A stretch of DNA of 64,000 nucleotides from JAFNAG01 sp963721405 (GCA_963721405.1 CAVRJA010000005.1:62001-126000); one strand, 5' to 3'. Positions 42,338 through 51,027 are shown, counted from the first letter of the stretch. The notes: generated from the letters alone by a model not told the origin. A program made the numbers and translations.

Positions 42338-43489
42338 TCACAAACGGTGCATGGCTTCGGTCATCCGGTCGAGGGCTGTCGAAAGGATCCCGCGCGCACT
42401 TGCGATGTTCATGCGCACGAATCCCTCGCCGCCCTTGCCGAAGTCGGGGCCGCTGCTGAACGATACGCGCGCCTGCTTGCGGAAAAAGTCCGCCGGATTT
42501 TCCGGGATTCCGGCTTCACTGCAGTCCAGCCATGCCAGGTAGGTGGCTTCCATCCTGCACATCCGGATCCGCGGCAGCCTCGTTCTTATATGCTCCGCGA
42601 GATAATCCCGGTTTCCCTCCAGGTAAGCCAGCACCTGGTCGAGCCAGTCCTGGCCCTCGCGCAGCGCCGCCAGGGATGCGATCTGCCCCATGATGTTCAC
42701 CCAGGGAACGATCCCATAGCTGGTCTTTTGCCAGGCCCGGCGCAGCGAGTCGTTCTGAATGACAGCGTAGCCGCACTCGAGGCCTGCCAGGTTGTAAGTC
42801 TTGCTTGGCGCCATCAGCGTGACGGTCCGGGCGGCAATTTCCGGGCTCAGAGCCGCGATCGGGATGTGACGGTGTCCGGAATAAACCAAGTCGCAGTGAA
42901 TCTCATCGGAACATATAATCAGTCGATGGCGGAGACAGATCTCTGCCAGCCTTTCGAGTTCATGCCTGGTGAATACACGGCCGACCGGGTTGTGCGGATT
43001 GCAGAGGATAAAGATCCGGGTCTGACCGGTAATCGCGTGCTCGAATTGGTCAAAATCAATCTCGTACGAGTCGCCGTTCCGTGTCAGCGGGGGGGCGACA
43101 ACGGCCCTTCCGTGGTGCAGGGGATCCCGGAAAAAATGGAAATAAACCGGCGGCTGCAGCAGGACTTCATCCCCGGGAACCGAAAAAGCCTGGACAGCCA
43201 CGTTCAGGCCGGTAACGACGCCCGGAAGGAACATGATCTCTTCCTCGCGGATTTGCCACCGGTACAGTCTCAGCAGCCTGTCCTGAAGCGCCGATTTGAG
43301 CGCCGGCGCGGGGCGCGTGTACCCGTACACACCGTGATCCACACGCTGTCGCAACGCCTGGATCACCGGTTCGGCGGACCTGAAGTCCATGTCCGCCACC
43401 CACATTGGAATCACGTCCTCCGGGTAAGTGCCCCACTTGATGCTGTCGGTGCCTCGTCGCTCAATGATCTGATCGAAATCGTATTGCAT
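42338..43489 (-). CDS. MalY/PatB-type cystathionine beta-lyase (PLP)
   Basis: A 383-residue class I/II aminotransferase-fold lyase. Family signatures are WVADMDF, YGYTRP, PPVYFHF, NPHNPVGRV, SDEIHCDL and Lys230 in APSKTYNLAG. Such C-S lyases split cystathionine or cysteine to a thiol, pyruvate and ammonia. The ATG has AAGGAA upstream. The 60 bp before it is notably AT-rich and suits a promoter. It converges with the aminotransferase gene 31 bp away. Confidence 0.88.
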   Translation of the reverse strand: MQYDFDQIIERRGTDSIKWGTYPEDVIPMWVADMDFRSAEPVIQALRQRVDHGVYGYTRPAPALKSALQDRLLRLYRWQIREEEIMFLPGVVTGLNVAVQAFSVPGDEVLLQPPVYFHFFRDPLHHGRAVVAPPLTRNGDSYEIDFDQFEHAITGQTRIFILCNPHNPVGRVFTRHELERLAEICLRHRLIICSDEIHCDLVYSGHRHIPIAALSPEIAARTVTLMAPSKTYNLAGLECGYAVIQNDSLRRAWQKTSYGIVPWVNIMGQIASLAALREGQDWLDQVLAYLEGNRDYLAEHIRTRLPRIRMCRMEATYLAWLDCSEAGIPENPADFFRKQARVSFSSGPDFGKGGEGFVRMNIASARGILSTALDRMTEAMHRL

Positions 43490-43771
43490 TAATTTCCTTA
43501 AAGAAAGTCTATATTAATGATGATTTAGCATAAATTATATAAAGTAACGCATCAGGTGGTGCGCCGCTCCGGCATCTTCCGCGAGTTTCCCGCGATTATT
43601 CGCGGTACCGAATCGATCTCTTCGGTGCATCGGTTCGCATCGAGCAAGTTCGATCCGGGATTTCAGCGCGTCAGGGAGTCTTACAGCCGCCCCCACAATT
43701 TACCAGTCCGGGAGCGATGCTGCGACCGGAATCCGCCGAGTGTCAGCCCCGCCGCCGCGGCCGCCGGACCC

Positions 43772-44440
43772 TCAGAAGTGGTAACTGACGCCGAGTTGAA
43801 CGATTGGGAAGAAGGTATATTTCCTGGCATCATCCTCGAAGCGAAGCTCCTGCTGTTTCAAGTCCATCTGCAGTTGTGGGATGATCGCGTTGGTGGCGGA
43901 TAGTGTCGCATCGGGGCGCCCGTGATACATCGCGCCCAGGTCGACGTAAAATCCCCAGTGCTTATCCTGCTTGATCGGATTGCCGAAACCGATTCCGAAA
44001 TAGGGCGAGGCCCGGTTGAACTCAACCTTCCCCTCCAGTTGGCCCAGCGCTGAGGCGGGATAAGGGCGCCCATTGATTGTAATCTGCCCCAGTGGATCCG
44101 GCTTGCCGGCCCCATCCAAGCGGTTCAGGTTGACAAAGACACCTCCCCCGAGCCGGAACCAGTTCCTGAAAGGGTATACGTCGAGAACCACGGGAACGGC
44201 GCCGAGCTTCAACTTTCCCTCGTAGTCGATCCCCTGGTCTCTTATGTCGGCCGTGTATCGGAAGAAACTGGCGCCGACTCTCAAGTTGAGAGTCTTGGGC
44301 ACGAGTTCCCTGTGGACATCGGCGCCGATGCCGACGGTGCCGACTTTGGCGACCACGGCCCAGCCGGAATCCTGGGAATTGGCGCAGGGGGACAAAAGCA
44401 GGCCGGCGGCCAGTAGCACAACACGGAACCGCATTGTCAT
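43772..44440 (-). CDS. Predicted outer-membrane beta-barrel protein
   Basis: A 222-residue protein with a signal peptide (about 1-22, ending ANSQ). Alternating hydrophobic and polar residues suggest eight or so strands (GVSYHF at the very end, with terminal Phe, as in outer-membrane proteins). Phrases such as YFGIGFGNPI and WGFYVDLGAMY resemble small OmpA- or OmpW-like barrels. No specific family is recognised. AAGGAG precedes the ATG. It is divergent from the next gene. Confidence 0.68.
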   Translation of the reverse strand: MTMRFRVVLLAAGLLLSPCANSQDSGWAVVAKVGTVGIGADVHRELVPKTLNLRVGASFFRYTADIRDQGIDYEGKLKLGAVPVVLDVYPFRNWFRLGGGVFVNLNRLDGAGKPDPLGQITINGRPYPASALGQLEGKVEFNRASPYFGIGFGNPIKQDKHWGFYVDLGAMYHGRPDATLSATNAIIPQLQMDLKQQELRFEDDARKYTFFPIVQLGVSYHF

Positions 44441-44799
44441 GGGGGCGCTCTCCTTACCTCACCTCAGAATGCATTTCAGCAGAATACGCGAAACCAGGTC
44501 TCTGCAACTTTCAACGAAGCGCGACAACCGGCCTTGCTTTTATCCCAACGCACCCGGCCGGAGCAAGCGGAAACTGCGCGCAGGATCCGGTTGGTTTTGC
44601 CCGAGCCACGGAACGGTCCGGCGCTGCTGATCGAGAGTGAAGACGGCTGTCCTGAATCAGCCTTTTTGACTTCCGTGCGAATCCGCAGACAATCTGGCGG
44701 CGGGACCTTGCCGACGGCGCCTCCAGACCGTAAAATGAAAGGGAGCGAAAAGGAATTTGTTTTCACACGATATCCACTCTTTCTTGAGGGAAGAACTCT
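44441..44799. promoter_or_regulatory. Divergent intergenic region (barrel protein / DUF4920 gene)
   Basis: These 359 bp lie between divergent genes and must hold both promoters. I see no gene, repeat or clear promoter box. A GAGGGAAG ribosome binding site precedes the ATG at 44800. Confidence 0.35.
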
Positions 44800-45204
44800 A
44801 TGAAGAAGTCCTGTTGCGCAATTTTAGCCGTCGCACTGCTTGCTGCTCTGCCCACGTTGGCAGCCGCGCAAAAGCTGGGGAAACCCGTCACCATGACAAC
44901 GGCAACTCCTATCAAGGCGATCCTGGCGGAGCCGGAAAAGTATCTCGGCAAGGAAGTCGTGATCGAAGGGAAAATCACCCAGGTCTGCCAGATGCAGGGT
45001 TGCTGGATCCTGGTGACGGATGCCAGTTCGACCGACCCGATTATGATCAAAGTGGATGACGGCGTGATCGTCTTTCCCAAGGATGGCGCCGGCAAGACAG
45101 TCACTGCCCAGGGAAAACTCGAGAAAGTGGCGGATGAGGCGCAGAGCGAGGCGGGCATCAAGTCGCCTTACCGCCTCAAGGGATCCGGCGCGGTGGTCAA
45201 GTAA
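44800..45204 (+). CDS. Exported DUF4920-like protein
   Basis: A 134-residue protein with a signal peptide (about 1-23). The core has KYLGKEVVIEGKITQVCQMQGCWILVTD, the typical DUF4920 strand pair with two Cys in C-x4-C spacing, then IVFPKDGAGKTVTAQGKLE. The fold is OB-like; the Cys pair might bind metal or form a disulfide. The function is not established. It converges with the Fe-S subunit gene across a strong hairpin. Confidence 0.8.
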   Translation: MKKSCCAILAVALLAALPTLAAAQKLGKPVTMTTATPIKAILAEPEKYLGKEVVIEGKITQVCQMQGCWILVTDASSTDPIMIKVDDGVIVFPKDGAGKTVTAQGKLEKVADEAQSEAGIKSPYRLKGSGAVVK

Positions 45205-45215
45205 TATCCCTGGCA

Positions 45216-45238
45216 AACCTCCAGCTTTGCCGGAGGTT
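45216..45238 (+). terminator. Small hairpin after the DUF4920 gene
   Basis: AACCTCC (45216-45222) pairs with GGAGGTT (45232-45238) across a 9-base loop, 12 bp after the stop. It may be the first of two stacked terminators before the longer palindrome at 45253-45293. Confidence 0.5.
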
Positions 45239-45252
45239 CCATGATTCTATCG

Positions 45253-45293
45253 ACTCGAGGTTCCAGGCCCCGAACGGACCTGGAACCTCGAGT
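45253..45293. terminator. Perfect 15 bp hairpin between convergent genes
   Basis: ACTCGAGGTTCCAGG (45253-45267) is the exact inverse of 45279-45293, with an 11-base loop. It lies 6 bp from the stop of the leftward Fe-S subunit gene and 49 bp after the DUF4920 stop. A bidirectional terminator is the likely role. Confidence 0.65.
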
Positions 45294-45299
45294 GCTGGA

Positions 45300-45929
45300 T
45301 CAAATCTCTTCCCAGTTGGAAATTTCCGGTGTCTGGCTCTGGACGCGAGCTGCATTCCGATGGGCTCGAATCACGAGCGCGGGCCGCGCAATTGACGGGT
45401 CGGGCAGCGGGAAGACCCTGTTCAAATCCCCGTATTTCTTCTGCAGGTCCAGGAAGTCGCCGAAGTCGAGAGCGCGATTGGGGCAGGCCGCCACGCAAGA
45501 CGGCGGCGCCTGCCGGCTGATCTCATCGAGACAGAAGTTGCATTTGGAGATCGTCAGCACCGGGTCGGAGCTGATCGCGCCATACGGGCAGACCGCGATG
45601 CACTGGCGGCACCGTGTGCATCGGCCTTCGTCGATGAGAACGATCCCATTTTCCTGCTTCCAGATGGCCCCCGGGGAACAGGTGTCCATACAGGCCGGCT
45701 CGATGCAGTGATGGCAGGAAACGGAGAGATTGTAGGCCGACACAGTGGATACCCAGGCGCTCTCCTGTTTCCGCCAACTCCCGGCGCAGACCTCAAAGAC
45801 CCTTCTCCAATGCACGCCTGCCGGAAGGTTGTTCCTATCCTTGCAGGCAACCTGACAGGTCTTGCAGCCTGAGCAGGCGTCAGAATTGACGAAAAAGGCG
45901 TACTGGTTCACCACTGCTTTGTTTTCCAA
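45300..45929 (-). CDS. DmsB/NrfC-like four-cluster ferredoxin subunit (orphan)
   Basis: A 209-residue Fe-S protein with four Cys groups of the DMSO-reductase beta-subunit type: CSGCKTCQVACK, CHHCIEPACMDTCS, CTRCRQCIAVCP and CNFCLDE with CVAACP. Each should hold a [4Fe-4S] cluster. Such subunits carry electrons between a molybdopterin enzyme and a membrane anchor. No catalytic or anchor gene is adjacent. The start is TTG (45929), backed by a GGCGGGGG stretch upstream; the chain has no signal peptide. Confidence 0.82.
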   Translation of the reverse strand: MENKAVVNQYAFFVNSDACSGCKTCQVACKDRNNLPAGVHWRRVFEVCAGSWRKQESAWVSTVSAYNLSVSCHHCIEPACMDTCSPGAIWKQENGIVLIDEGRCTRCRQCIAVCPYGAISSDPVLTISKCNFCLDEISRQAPPSCVAACPNRALDFGDFLDLQKKYGDLNRVFPLPDPSIARPALVIRAHRNAARVQSQTPEISNWEEI

Positions 45930-45944
45930 GCCCCCGCCTTGAGG

Positions 45945-46110
45945 TCAGTCCAGATATTTTTTCAGAAAGTCGATGGTTCAGTTCCAGGCGAGCGTCGCCG
46001 CCTCCTTGTTGTAGCGCGCCGGGTTGGTATCGTTGTTGAACGCCTGGGCCGCTCCCTCGTACATGTGCAGTTCATAATAAAGGTCTATAATCCTCTGGTC
46101 CAAGGCAGTC
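45945..46110 (-). pseudogene. Remnant of a dienelactone hydrolase gene
   Basis: Reading the minus strand gives YELHMYEGAAQAFNNDTN, then PARYNKEAATLAWN, stop, TIDFLKKYLD, stop. That is the C-terminal end of a dienelactone hydrolase, including the catalytic His region. A TGA at 45978-45980 interrupts the frame where family members usually have Arg, suggesting a CGA-to-TGA change. Upstream of about 46110 the homology is lost and no start is visible. The rest of the 45930-46225 gap holds nothing else. Confidence 0.65.
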
Positions 46111-46225
46111 CTCCATTTCCGGCGATCGTAAACCGATCACCTCTGTGCTGTGCTTCGGCCTCCAAAATCAGAGTGGAACCCTTTCTGATGAGCAATCCTG
46201 ATAAGCGGTCTTCCTGTTGTAAGCG

Positions 46226-46606
46226 TTACTTTTTCGTCTTCTTGACGGGAGGGACCTTCGGAGCTTCCGCCTTCTTAGCGGCCCAATACGCCTTCATCCT
46301 TTCACTCTGCGCCTTCTTTGCGGCTGTAGTCTGCGGCCCGTGTTTGGAAACGGCAGGGGCCGGCTTTTTCGCGGCTTTGGCCTTCTTGGCCTTACTTCTT
46401 TTGGCAGCCCAGAAAGCCCGCATCCGACTGGCTTGCGCCTTTCTTTCTGCCGCCGTCCTTGGTCTTCGCTTTCCCGCGACGGGAGCGACAGTCTTGCCGG
46501 CTTTGCCTCCCAGTTCAGCTAGTAGTGATTTGATTTCAGCCTCAAGTGTGGTCTTCTGATTCTCGAGATTCTCAAGCGCCAGTTCCAGTATTTTCTTGTT
46601 GTCCAT
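46226..46606 (-). CDS. Lys/Ala-rich small protein with two repeated motifs (nucleoid-protein-like)
   Basis: A 126-residue basic protein. Residues 4-33 form a likely coiled coil. Two copies of a motif follow: AAERKAQASRMRAFWAAK (52-69) and AAKKAQSERMKAYWAAKK (95-112), each with a Lys/Pro-rich spacer. Short proteins with this kind of basic, Trp-containing repeat occur in Acidobacteriota and are presumed DNA-binding. The ATG at 46606 has AAGGAAAGG upstream. A role as a nucleoid-associated or RNA-binding protein is inference. Confidence 0.68.
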   Translation of the reverse strand: MDNKKILELALENLENQKTTLEAEIKSLLAELGGKAGKTVAPVAGKRRPRTAAERKAQASRMRAFWAAKRSKAKKAKAAKKPAPAVSKHGPQTTAAKKAQSERMKAYWAAKKAEAPKVPPVKKTKK

Positions 46607-46751
46607 GTGACCTTTCCTTGGATAGGGGGGAATATTCCTTACTATATATTTAAATTCCACGTGCATAGAGTAATTATGCGCTCAGGAATTTGCAAGTCTT
46701 ACTTATCCCTGAACGGACACAGCCTGCGGTCGAAGCGACCCCCGAGACGGG

Positions 46752-48107
46752 CTATTTCCCCGGGACAATCAGGGATTGTGCCAGGCGCCACGCTAACTTA
46801 AGCCCTTCTTTCACTGGATAGCGGGAAGTTGCATAGATCGCGAGCATACGATCAGAATCCGGGTCTTGGCGCCCGTGGCCCAGGATGAGACTGCCCAACA
46901 ATCTTCCCGAGAATTGTGTGAGTGTGACACCCACGCCCCCATAGCCGATATTCATAATCACATCGGGCATCCGTTCCAGCCTCCGGATTATAGGCACTTG
47001 CGTTCTCGTTGCATGATATGGGCCGCCCCACTCGGCATCGATGCTTGTGCCTGCCAGGAAAGGGAAACGCCGGAACATTTCGGCACGCAGACGCCGGTAA
47101 TACGGCATGTCACGATTTACTTGGTCTTCGGCGGAGAGGATGGGCCGGTCGAGCCCTCCGAAGAGCAGCCTGTTCTGATGAAGGCGCGCATAAAAATAGT
47201 CGTGCCCGATGTCGCCGATCGTCTGCCGCTTGAATTTGAGCCGGTCGAGCTGCGCCTGATCAAGAGGCGCCGTGGCGAGCAGATAGGTGTATATCGGGCC
47301 TGGAATATGCTGGCGGGAGTCGAGGTTCAACTGATGAGTGTATGCATTGGTCGAGATGATTACTTTCCCGGCTTTCAGACAGGCATCATCCCCGGTTATT
47401 ACTTCCACTCCGCCAATTGCCGGGCGTATTCGAGTTACGCGAGTGTTTTCATAGAGCCGGGTGCCGAGCTGCAGGATATATCGCCGCAATCCCTGCGCGA
47501 GAGCCATCGGCTGAACAGCGTATCCTTCCAGCACATAACCTCCATGCGCGGGATACGGAATCGTCGATTGCAGTTCCTCGGGAGTGGCAAGATGGCCCTT
47601 TATGCCGGCCAGCAGGCATCGCTCCGCAATGAGACGCAGCTGTTGCTGATGGAAAACGCCGGCGCCTGTGGTGACAATGGACGTGGCGCGGAGATCGCAG
47701 GGAATAGCCTCGCGCTGGATCAGCCGCGTGAGCGCCTGCGTTTCTTCCTGGATGTAGCGAACTGCAAAACGGATGTCGTCCAGCCGCCGGGGGCTTGCCC
47801 GGCAGTCAATCAGCCAGGTGAGCGGGACGAACGGAGAAAGGACCCCGGCATTGCGCCCGCTGGCGCCGAAGCCGACGAACTCCCGCTCGACGAGTGCAAC
47901 ATCCAACGAGGGGGAGGCCTCTTTGAGATGGCGGGCGCAGGAGAGTCCGGCGAAGCCGCCGCCGATGACGGCCACATCGGCGCTGGCTGCTCCCTCCAGT
48001 CGAGGGGCGTGCGCAATGTCGGATGCCTGCCACCAGGCTGCCGGGCAAGGGTTGCCGGGAAGCGACGTTCCGCCGCCGGCGCCATTCATGGTACTGAAGC
48101 GATTCAT
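46752..48107 (-). CDS. FAD-dependent amine/amino-acid oxidase (DadA-like)
   Basis: About 451 residues. The dinucleotide motif VAVIGGGFAGLSCARHL, the ASGRNAGVLSPF block and the C-terminal NIGYGGVGVTLTQFSGRLL belong to the D-amino acid / gamma-glutamylputrescine oxidase group, which oxidises amines with FAD. The substrate is unknown. The start is uncertain: ATG 48107 begins MNRFSTMNG, while an in-frame ATG at 48182 has GAGGG upstream and may be used. Neighbours are unrelated. Confidence 0.83.
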   Translation of the reverse strand: MNRFSTMNGAGGGTSLPGNPCPAAWWQASDIAHAPRLEGAASADVAVIGGGFAGLSCARHLKEASPSLDVALVEREFVGFGASGRNAGVLSPFVPLTWLIDCRASPRRLDDIRFAVRYIQEETQALTRLIQREAIPCDLRATSIVTTGAGVFHQQQLRLIAERCLLAGIKGHLATPEELQSTIPYPAHGGYVLEGYAVQPMALAQGLRRYILQLGTRLYENTRVTRIRPAIGGVEVITGDDACLKAGKVIISTNAYTHQLNLDSRQHIPGPIYTYLLATAPLDQAQLDRLKFKRQTIGDIGHDYFYARLHQNRLLFGGLDRPILSAEDQVNRDMPYYRRLRAEMFRRFPFLAGTSIDAEWGGPYHATRTQVPIIRRLERMPDVIMNIGYGGVGVTLTQFSGRLLGSLILGHGRQDPDSDRMLAIYATSRYPVKEGLKLAWRLAQSLIVPGK

Positions 48108-48463
48108 CCGCTCATCACCCGCGTTCCCGCCTCGCTTTCGGCGCGAGTTGGCGGACAGAACGCAGTCCGCTGGGGTCTGCATGATTTCCCTCGACCCGTC
48201 TTCGCCATATTGTTCGGGATCCGCTGTGAATTGTCGACCGTAAAATGGCTCCTCACACAGGGATCCTGCCATGATCATCAACGCTGGATTCGTAGCGCAG
48301 TCACGGACAGGATGCTCGGTTTATCCCCGCTTCCCGAGCATCCCCGGATTTCATTATGACAACTCTGAGTGATAATAGATAGAATTCTGACTTGCTGCCG
48401 CTTACGCGCCTCATGGAAGTAGAAGAAGTATTCGGTGACGAGATTGTACTCGGCTGCCGTTCC
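48108..48463. other. Intergenic region with a 10 bp hairpin
   Basis: In these 356 bp I see only possible alternative starts of the FAD oxidase and a stem GGATGCTCGG (48310-48319) pairing with CCGAGCATCC (48334-48343). The stem could end transcription of the toxin-antitoxin operon that reads leftwards from 49043. Confidence 0.45.
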
Positions 48464-48823
48464 TCAAGGAAACGGCACCATGCGGGATTTCAGGATCCTG
48501 CGGTCGCGGGTTAACAAAGGAATATTCTCGGCCACGCTGGTCGCGGCAATGATCTCATCGGCAGGGTCGGAGGCAAAATCGAGTCTCGTGCTCATAATGG
48601 CGATCTCGCGGGTGACAGGGAAGATGGTCAATGTGCGGAGGCAATCGACGAACCCGGCGCTATTAAGATCGAGTACAAGCCGGCCGATCTGGTTCAGCTT
48701 GGCCAACTCCCACAAGACGATATCCGATATCGCTAATGGAGTGCCCGCAATCAGACTGGTTTCTCTACCGTCCAATTCGCCCTTGAGCATGGCGACGAGC
48801 ATGTGCGTGTCGAGATTCAGCAT
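48464..48823 (-). CDS. PIN-domain toxin of a type II toxin-antitoxin pair
   Basis: A 119-residue PIN protein starting MLNLDTHMLVAMLKGEL, with the first acidic residue in NLDT, then VLWELAKL (Glu), DPADEIIAATS (Asp) and LTRDRRI (last Asp). It is probably an RNase. Its first 59 bases overlap the end of the antitoxin gene in another frame. The partner is a Phd-like antitoxin rather than the AbrB type of the first module, so the two modules are unrelated. Confidence 0.82.
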   Translation of the reverse strand: MLNLDTHMLVAMLKGELDGRETSLIAGTPLAISDIVLWELAKLNQIGRLVLDLNSAGFVDCLRTLTIFPVTREIAIMSTRLDFASDPADEIIAATSVAENIPLLTRDRRILKSRMVPFP

Positions 48824-49043
48824 CCCAATGGGCTCCGGTCGAGAACAGATCCCCTTTGATCTTAATGGTGTCCTTCATCGACCCGATCAGGAGGCGGTTG
48901 TCGGGCCGTCCGACCGGGAAAACGCGTGCGATGGGTTGGCCCCTTTTAGTGATTACCAAGCCTTGTGTATCGAGTTCTTCGAGGATCCTGAGGCATTTAG
49001 CCTTGAACTCGGTAGCCGAGATGGTTTGCACCTTTGATTGCAT
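48765..49043 (-). CDS. Phd/YefM-type antitoxin
   Basis: A 92-residue protein. Residues 1-45 (TISATEFKAKCLRILEELDTQGLVITKRGQPIARVFP, split by a loop) are typical of the Phd fold, followed by the DLFSTGAHWDAES tail that binds PIN toxins. The reading frame then runs 15 more residues (Arg/His-rich) into the toxin gene. It should neutralise the toxin and repress the operon through the palindrome at 49056-49075. Confidence 0.8.
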   Translation of the reverse strand: MQSKVQTISATEFKAKCLRILEELDTQGLVITKRGQPIARVFPVGRPDNRLLIGSMKDTIKIKGDLFSTGAHWDAESRHAHARRHAQGRIGR

Positions 49044-49055
49044 GAATGAATCATA

Positions 49056-49075
49056 TCATATGACCGGTCGTATGA
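49056..49075 (-). promoter_or_regulatory. Candidate antitoxin operator palindrome
   Basis: TCATATGACCGGTCGTATGA reads almost the same on both strands (18 of 20 positions symmetrical, centre ACCGGT). It lies 12 bp upstream of the Phd-like antitoxin start. Autoregulation by the toxin-antitoxin complex is the expected use. Confidence 0.65.
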
Positions 49076-49124
49076 CCAGTAGCAGAGAATACGTTACGAC
49101 TATTCCTCGTTTTCAGGAGACGAC

Positions 49125-49418
49125 ATGAATTACTTTGCACTTTTCTACCATGTGGTCGACGACTACGTGGCGCGCAGGGCTTCGTTTCGGGAGGAACATC
49201 TGCGGCTCGCAGAGGAGGCGCATCGCCGGGGCGAACTGGTTCTCGGCGGCGCATTCACCGATCCTACGGATGGGGCGCTTCTGGTGTTCCGCGTCCGGGA
49301 CCGTTCTGTTGTCGAACGCTTCGTCCGCAATGATCCCTACGTCGCCAATGGACTTGTGCCACGCTGGGAGATCCGGTCCTGGGCCGTGGTGATCGGTCGG
49401 GGCAAGTCCCGAAAATGA
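49125..49418 (+). CDS. YciI family protein
   Basis: A 97-residue small dimeric alpha-beta-barrel protein. YFALFYHVVDDYVARRASFREEHL and GAFTDPTDGALLVFR, then FVRNDPYVANGLVPRWEIRSW, are the YciI family pattern, including the His and Asp believed to be functional. The reaction is not known for most members. AGGAG precedes the ATG. It is divergent from the toxin-antitoxin operon. Confidence 0.85.
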   Translation: MNYFALFYHVVDDYVARRASFREEHLRLAEEAHRRGELVLGGAFTDPTDGALLVFRVRDRSVVERFVRNDPYVANGLVPRWEIRSWAVVIGRGKSRK

Positions 49419-49462
49419 GGTGCAGACAGCTTTTTGCGCCGCTGATGACGGCAAGCCAGGAA

Positions 49463-49537
<75 letters not shown>

Positions 49538-49678
49538 GCAAGGGTGCAGAAGCTCTCCCGGAATGCTGTTCCGGATGGCGAATTAAGCTAACAAATCTTC
49601 GGGACCGAGTCAATGTGATTGGCAGGGCGCCTGCAGGATCCCGTTCCGTCCGGACCGGCGAATGTTTTCCGCCCGATG

Positions 49679-50380
49679 CTATTTCAGGTGTTTAGGACTT
49701 ATCTTGGTCAATTCGTCGGTGAGGATCTTCACATCCCGGGGGACATCGGCCAGACGGTGGAACAGGACCTCACGGGGTGTGATCTGCTTCTTGTACAGCA
49801 CGAAGTTGGCGTCCTTGTCGGCCCGGACCACCTCGCCGTTCAGGCTCAGGCCCGCAAACGCCCCCTTTGAGCGGGAGTAAGCAAGGATCTTGGCGCCCAT
49901 CAGGACGTCGGTTTTCGCGGCTGCGTTTCTGCCCACCGGACCGGCGGCGACCGAGGCGTCGCCCCCAAGCGTGAACTTGCTGTCGAGCAGGCTCTCGAGA
50001 CCGCTGATATTCATGATCACCAACACCAGGTCCGTGGCCTGCGCTCCAATCTGCAATCCGAAGCTGCCTCCGCTCATCAGCAGCATCGATGGGGCGCTCC
50101 AGGGTCCTTCCCCGTTGTCGGTTCTGCAGGAGATGACCCCCTTGCCGTAATTGGCGCCGAAAAAGAAGGCGCCTTTTTTCATCCCCGGGATCACCGCGAC
50201 GCAAGCGCACTTGTCCAGGAGATCCTGAGGGATGGACTTGTCCGGAGTGTCAATGATCTCCTTCAGGACCACCGCGCTTCGCACCACCCGGTCGGCCACC
50301 TCACTGGTTTCCTGCGGGGTGGCCAATGCATAGGAAGTAATCAGCACTAATGCCAAAACGAGAATCAGGACTCTCTTCAT
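49679..50380 (-). CDS. Exported SYLF-domain lipid-binding protein
   Basis: A 233-residue protein with a signal peptide (about 1-20). The SYLF domain shows KCACVAVIPGMKKGAFFFGANYGKGVISCR, SGGSFGLQIGAQATDLVLV and GPVGRNAAAKT, then AYSRSKGAFAGLSLNG. SYLF proteins bind phosphoinositides or other lipids. Role here is unknown, probably at the inner or outer membrane. It is divergent from the OsmC gene. Confidence 0.88.
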   Translation of the reverse strand: MKRVLILVLALVLITSYALATPQETSEVADRVVRSAVVLKEIIDTPDKSIPQDLLDKCACVAVIPGMKKGAFFFGANYGKGVISCRTDNGEGPWSAPSMLLMSGGSFGLQIGAQATDLVLVIMNISGLESLLDSKFTLGGDASVAAGPVGRNAAAKTDVLMGAKILAYSRSKGAFAGLSLNGEVVRADKDANFVLYKKQITPREVLFHRLADVPRDVKILTDELTKISPKHLK

Positions 50381-50565
50381 AAGGCTCCTCTCACATAAAG
50401 TTCATATATGCTTGCGGCCAATCAAAGAAAAGGTACCATAGTATTTCGCGGATTCAGAGTTAGTTTCCATTGCCATCACCGGGACTCGCGATGGCATCGC
50501 GGGCGAACGGAAAGCCGTTTCCCGGGCGTGGAGTGGTGACCGGGTCGACGGGAAAGGAGTGGGCG

Positions 50566-51027
50566 ATGAAGAAGGAGACAACCGAACAGACCGCCGACAT
50601 GGGGCCGGAGCTATTTTCCATCACGATCGACCGGGTCCAGGGGTATGAGTTCAGGGTGAGGTTTGACAAGGAACAGTACCCGGACCTGATGGCGGACGAA
50701 CCGCCCCCGCTTGGGACCGACAAGGCGCCCGATGCGTCCCGGTTCCTGGCCGCCGCGGTCGGAAACTGCCTGAGCGCCAGTTTCCTGTTCAGCGCGCGCA
50801 AGGTGCGCGCCGACCTCCACAGCATTCACACAACGGTGAAGGTCTGGTATGCTCGCAATGCGACCGGACGGCTGCGGATCAGCAAAATCAAGGTTGATCT
50901 CGCTCCGGAGTTTGATCCGGCCGACGCGCCGAAGATTGCGCGCTGCCTGGAAATCTTCGAAGACTATTGCGTGGTGACCCAGAGCGTCAGGAAAGGCATT
51001 GATGTTTCCGTTGCGGTAAAATCGTAG
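50566..51027 (+). CDS. OsmC-family protein
   Basis: A 153-residue protein with the OsmC redox Cys pair: AAVGNCLSASFLF carries the first and ARCLEIFEDYCVVTQSV the second. Members reduce organic hydroperoxides with thiols. The second-Cys sequence differs from Ohr, so this is the broader OsmC group. The ATG at 50566 has AAAGGAG upstream; an earlier ATG at 50470 adds a 32-residue tail without support. It precedes the hopanoid gene by 82 bp. Confidence 0.83.
   Translation: MKKETTEQTADMGPELFSITIDRVQGYEFRVRFDKEQYPDLMADEPPPLGTDKAPDASRFLAAAVGNCLSASFLFSARKVRADLHSIHTTVKVWYARNATGRLRISKIKVDLAPEFDPADAPKIARCLEIFEDYCVVTQSVRKGIDVSVAVKS

Noticed and set aside
45945..46110. Selenocysteine reading of the in-frame TGA
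   Set aside because: The homologous position is Arg, not Cys; no SECIS-like stem is apparent and the upstream part of the gene is missing.
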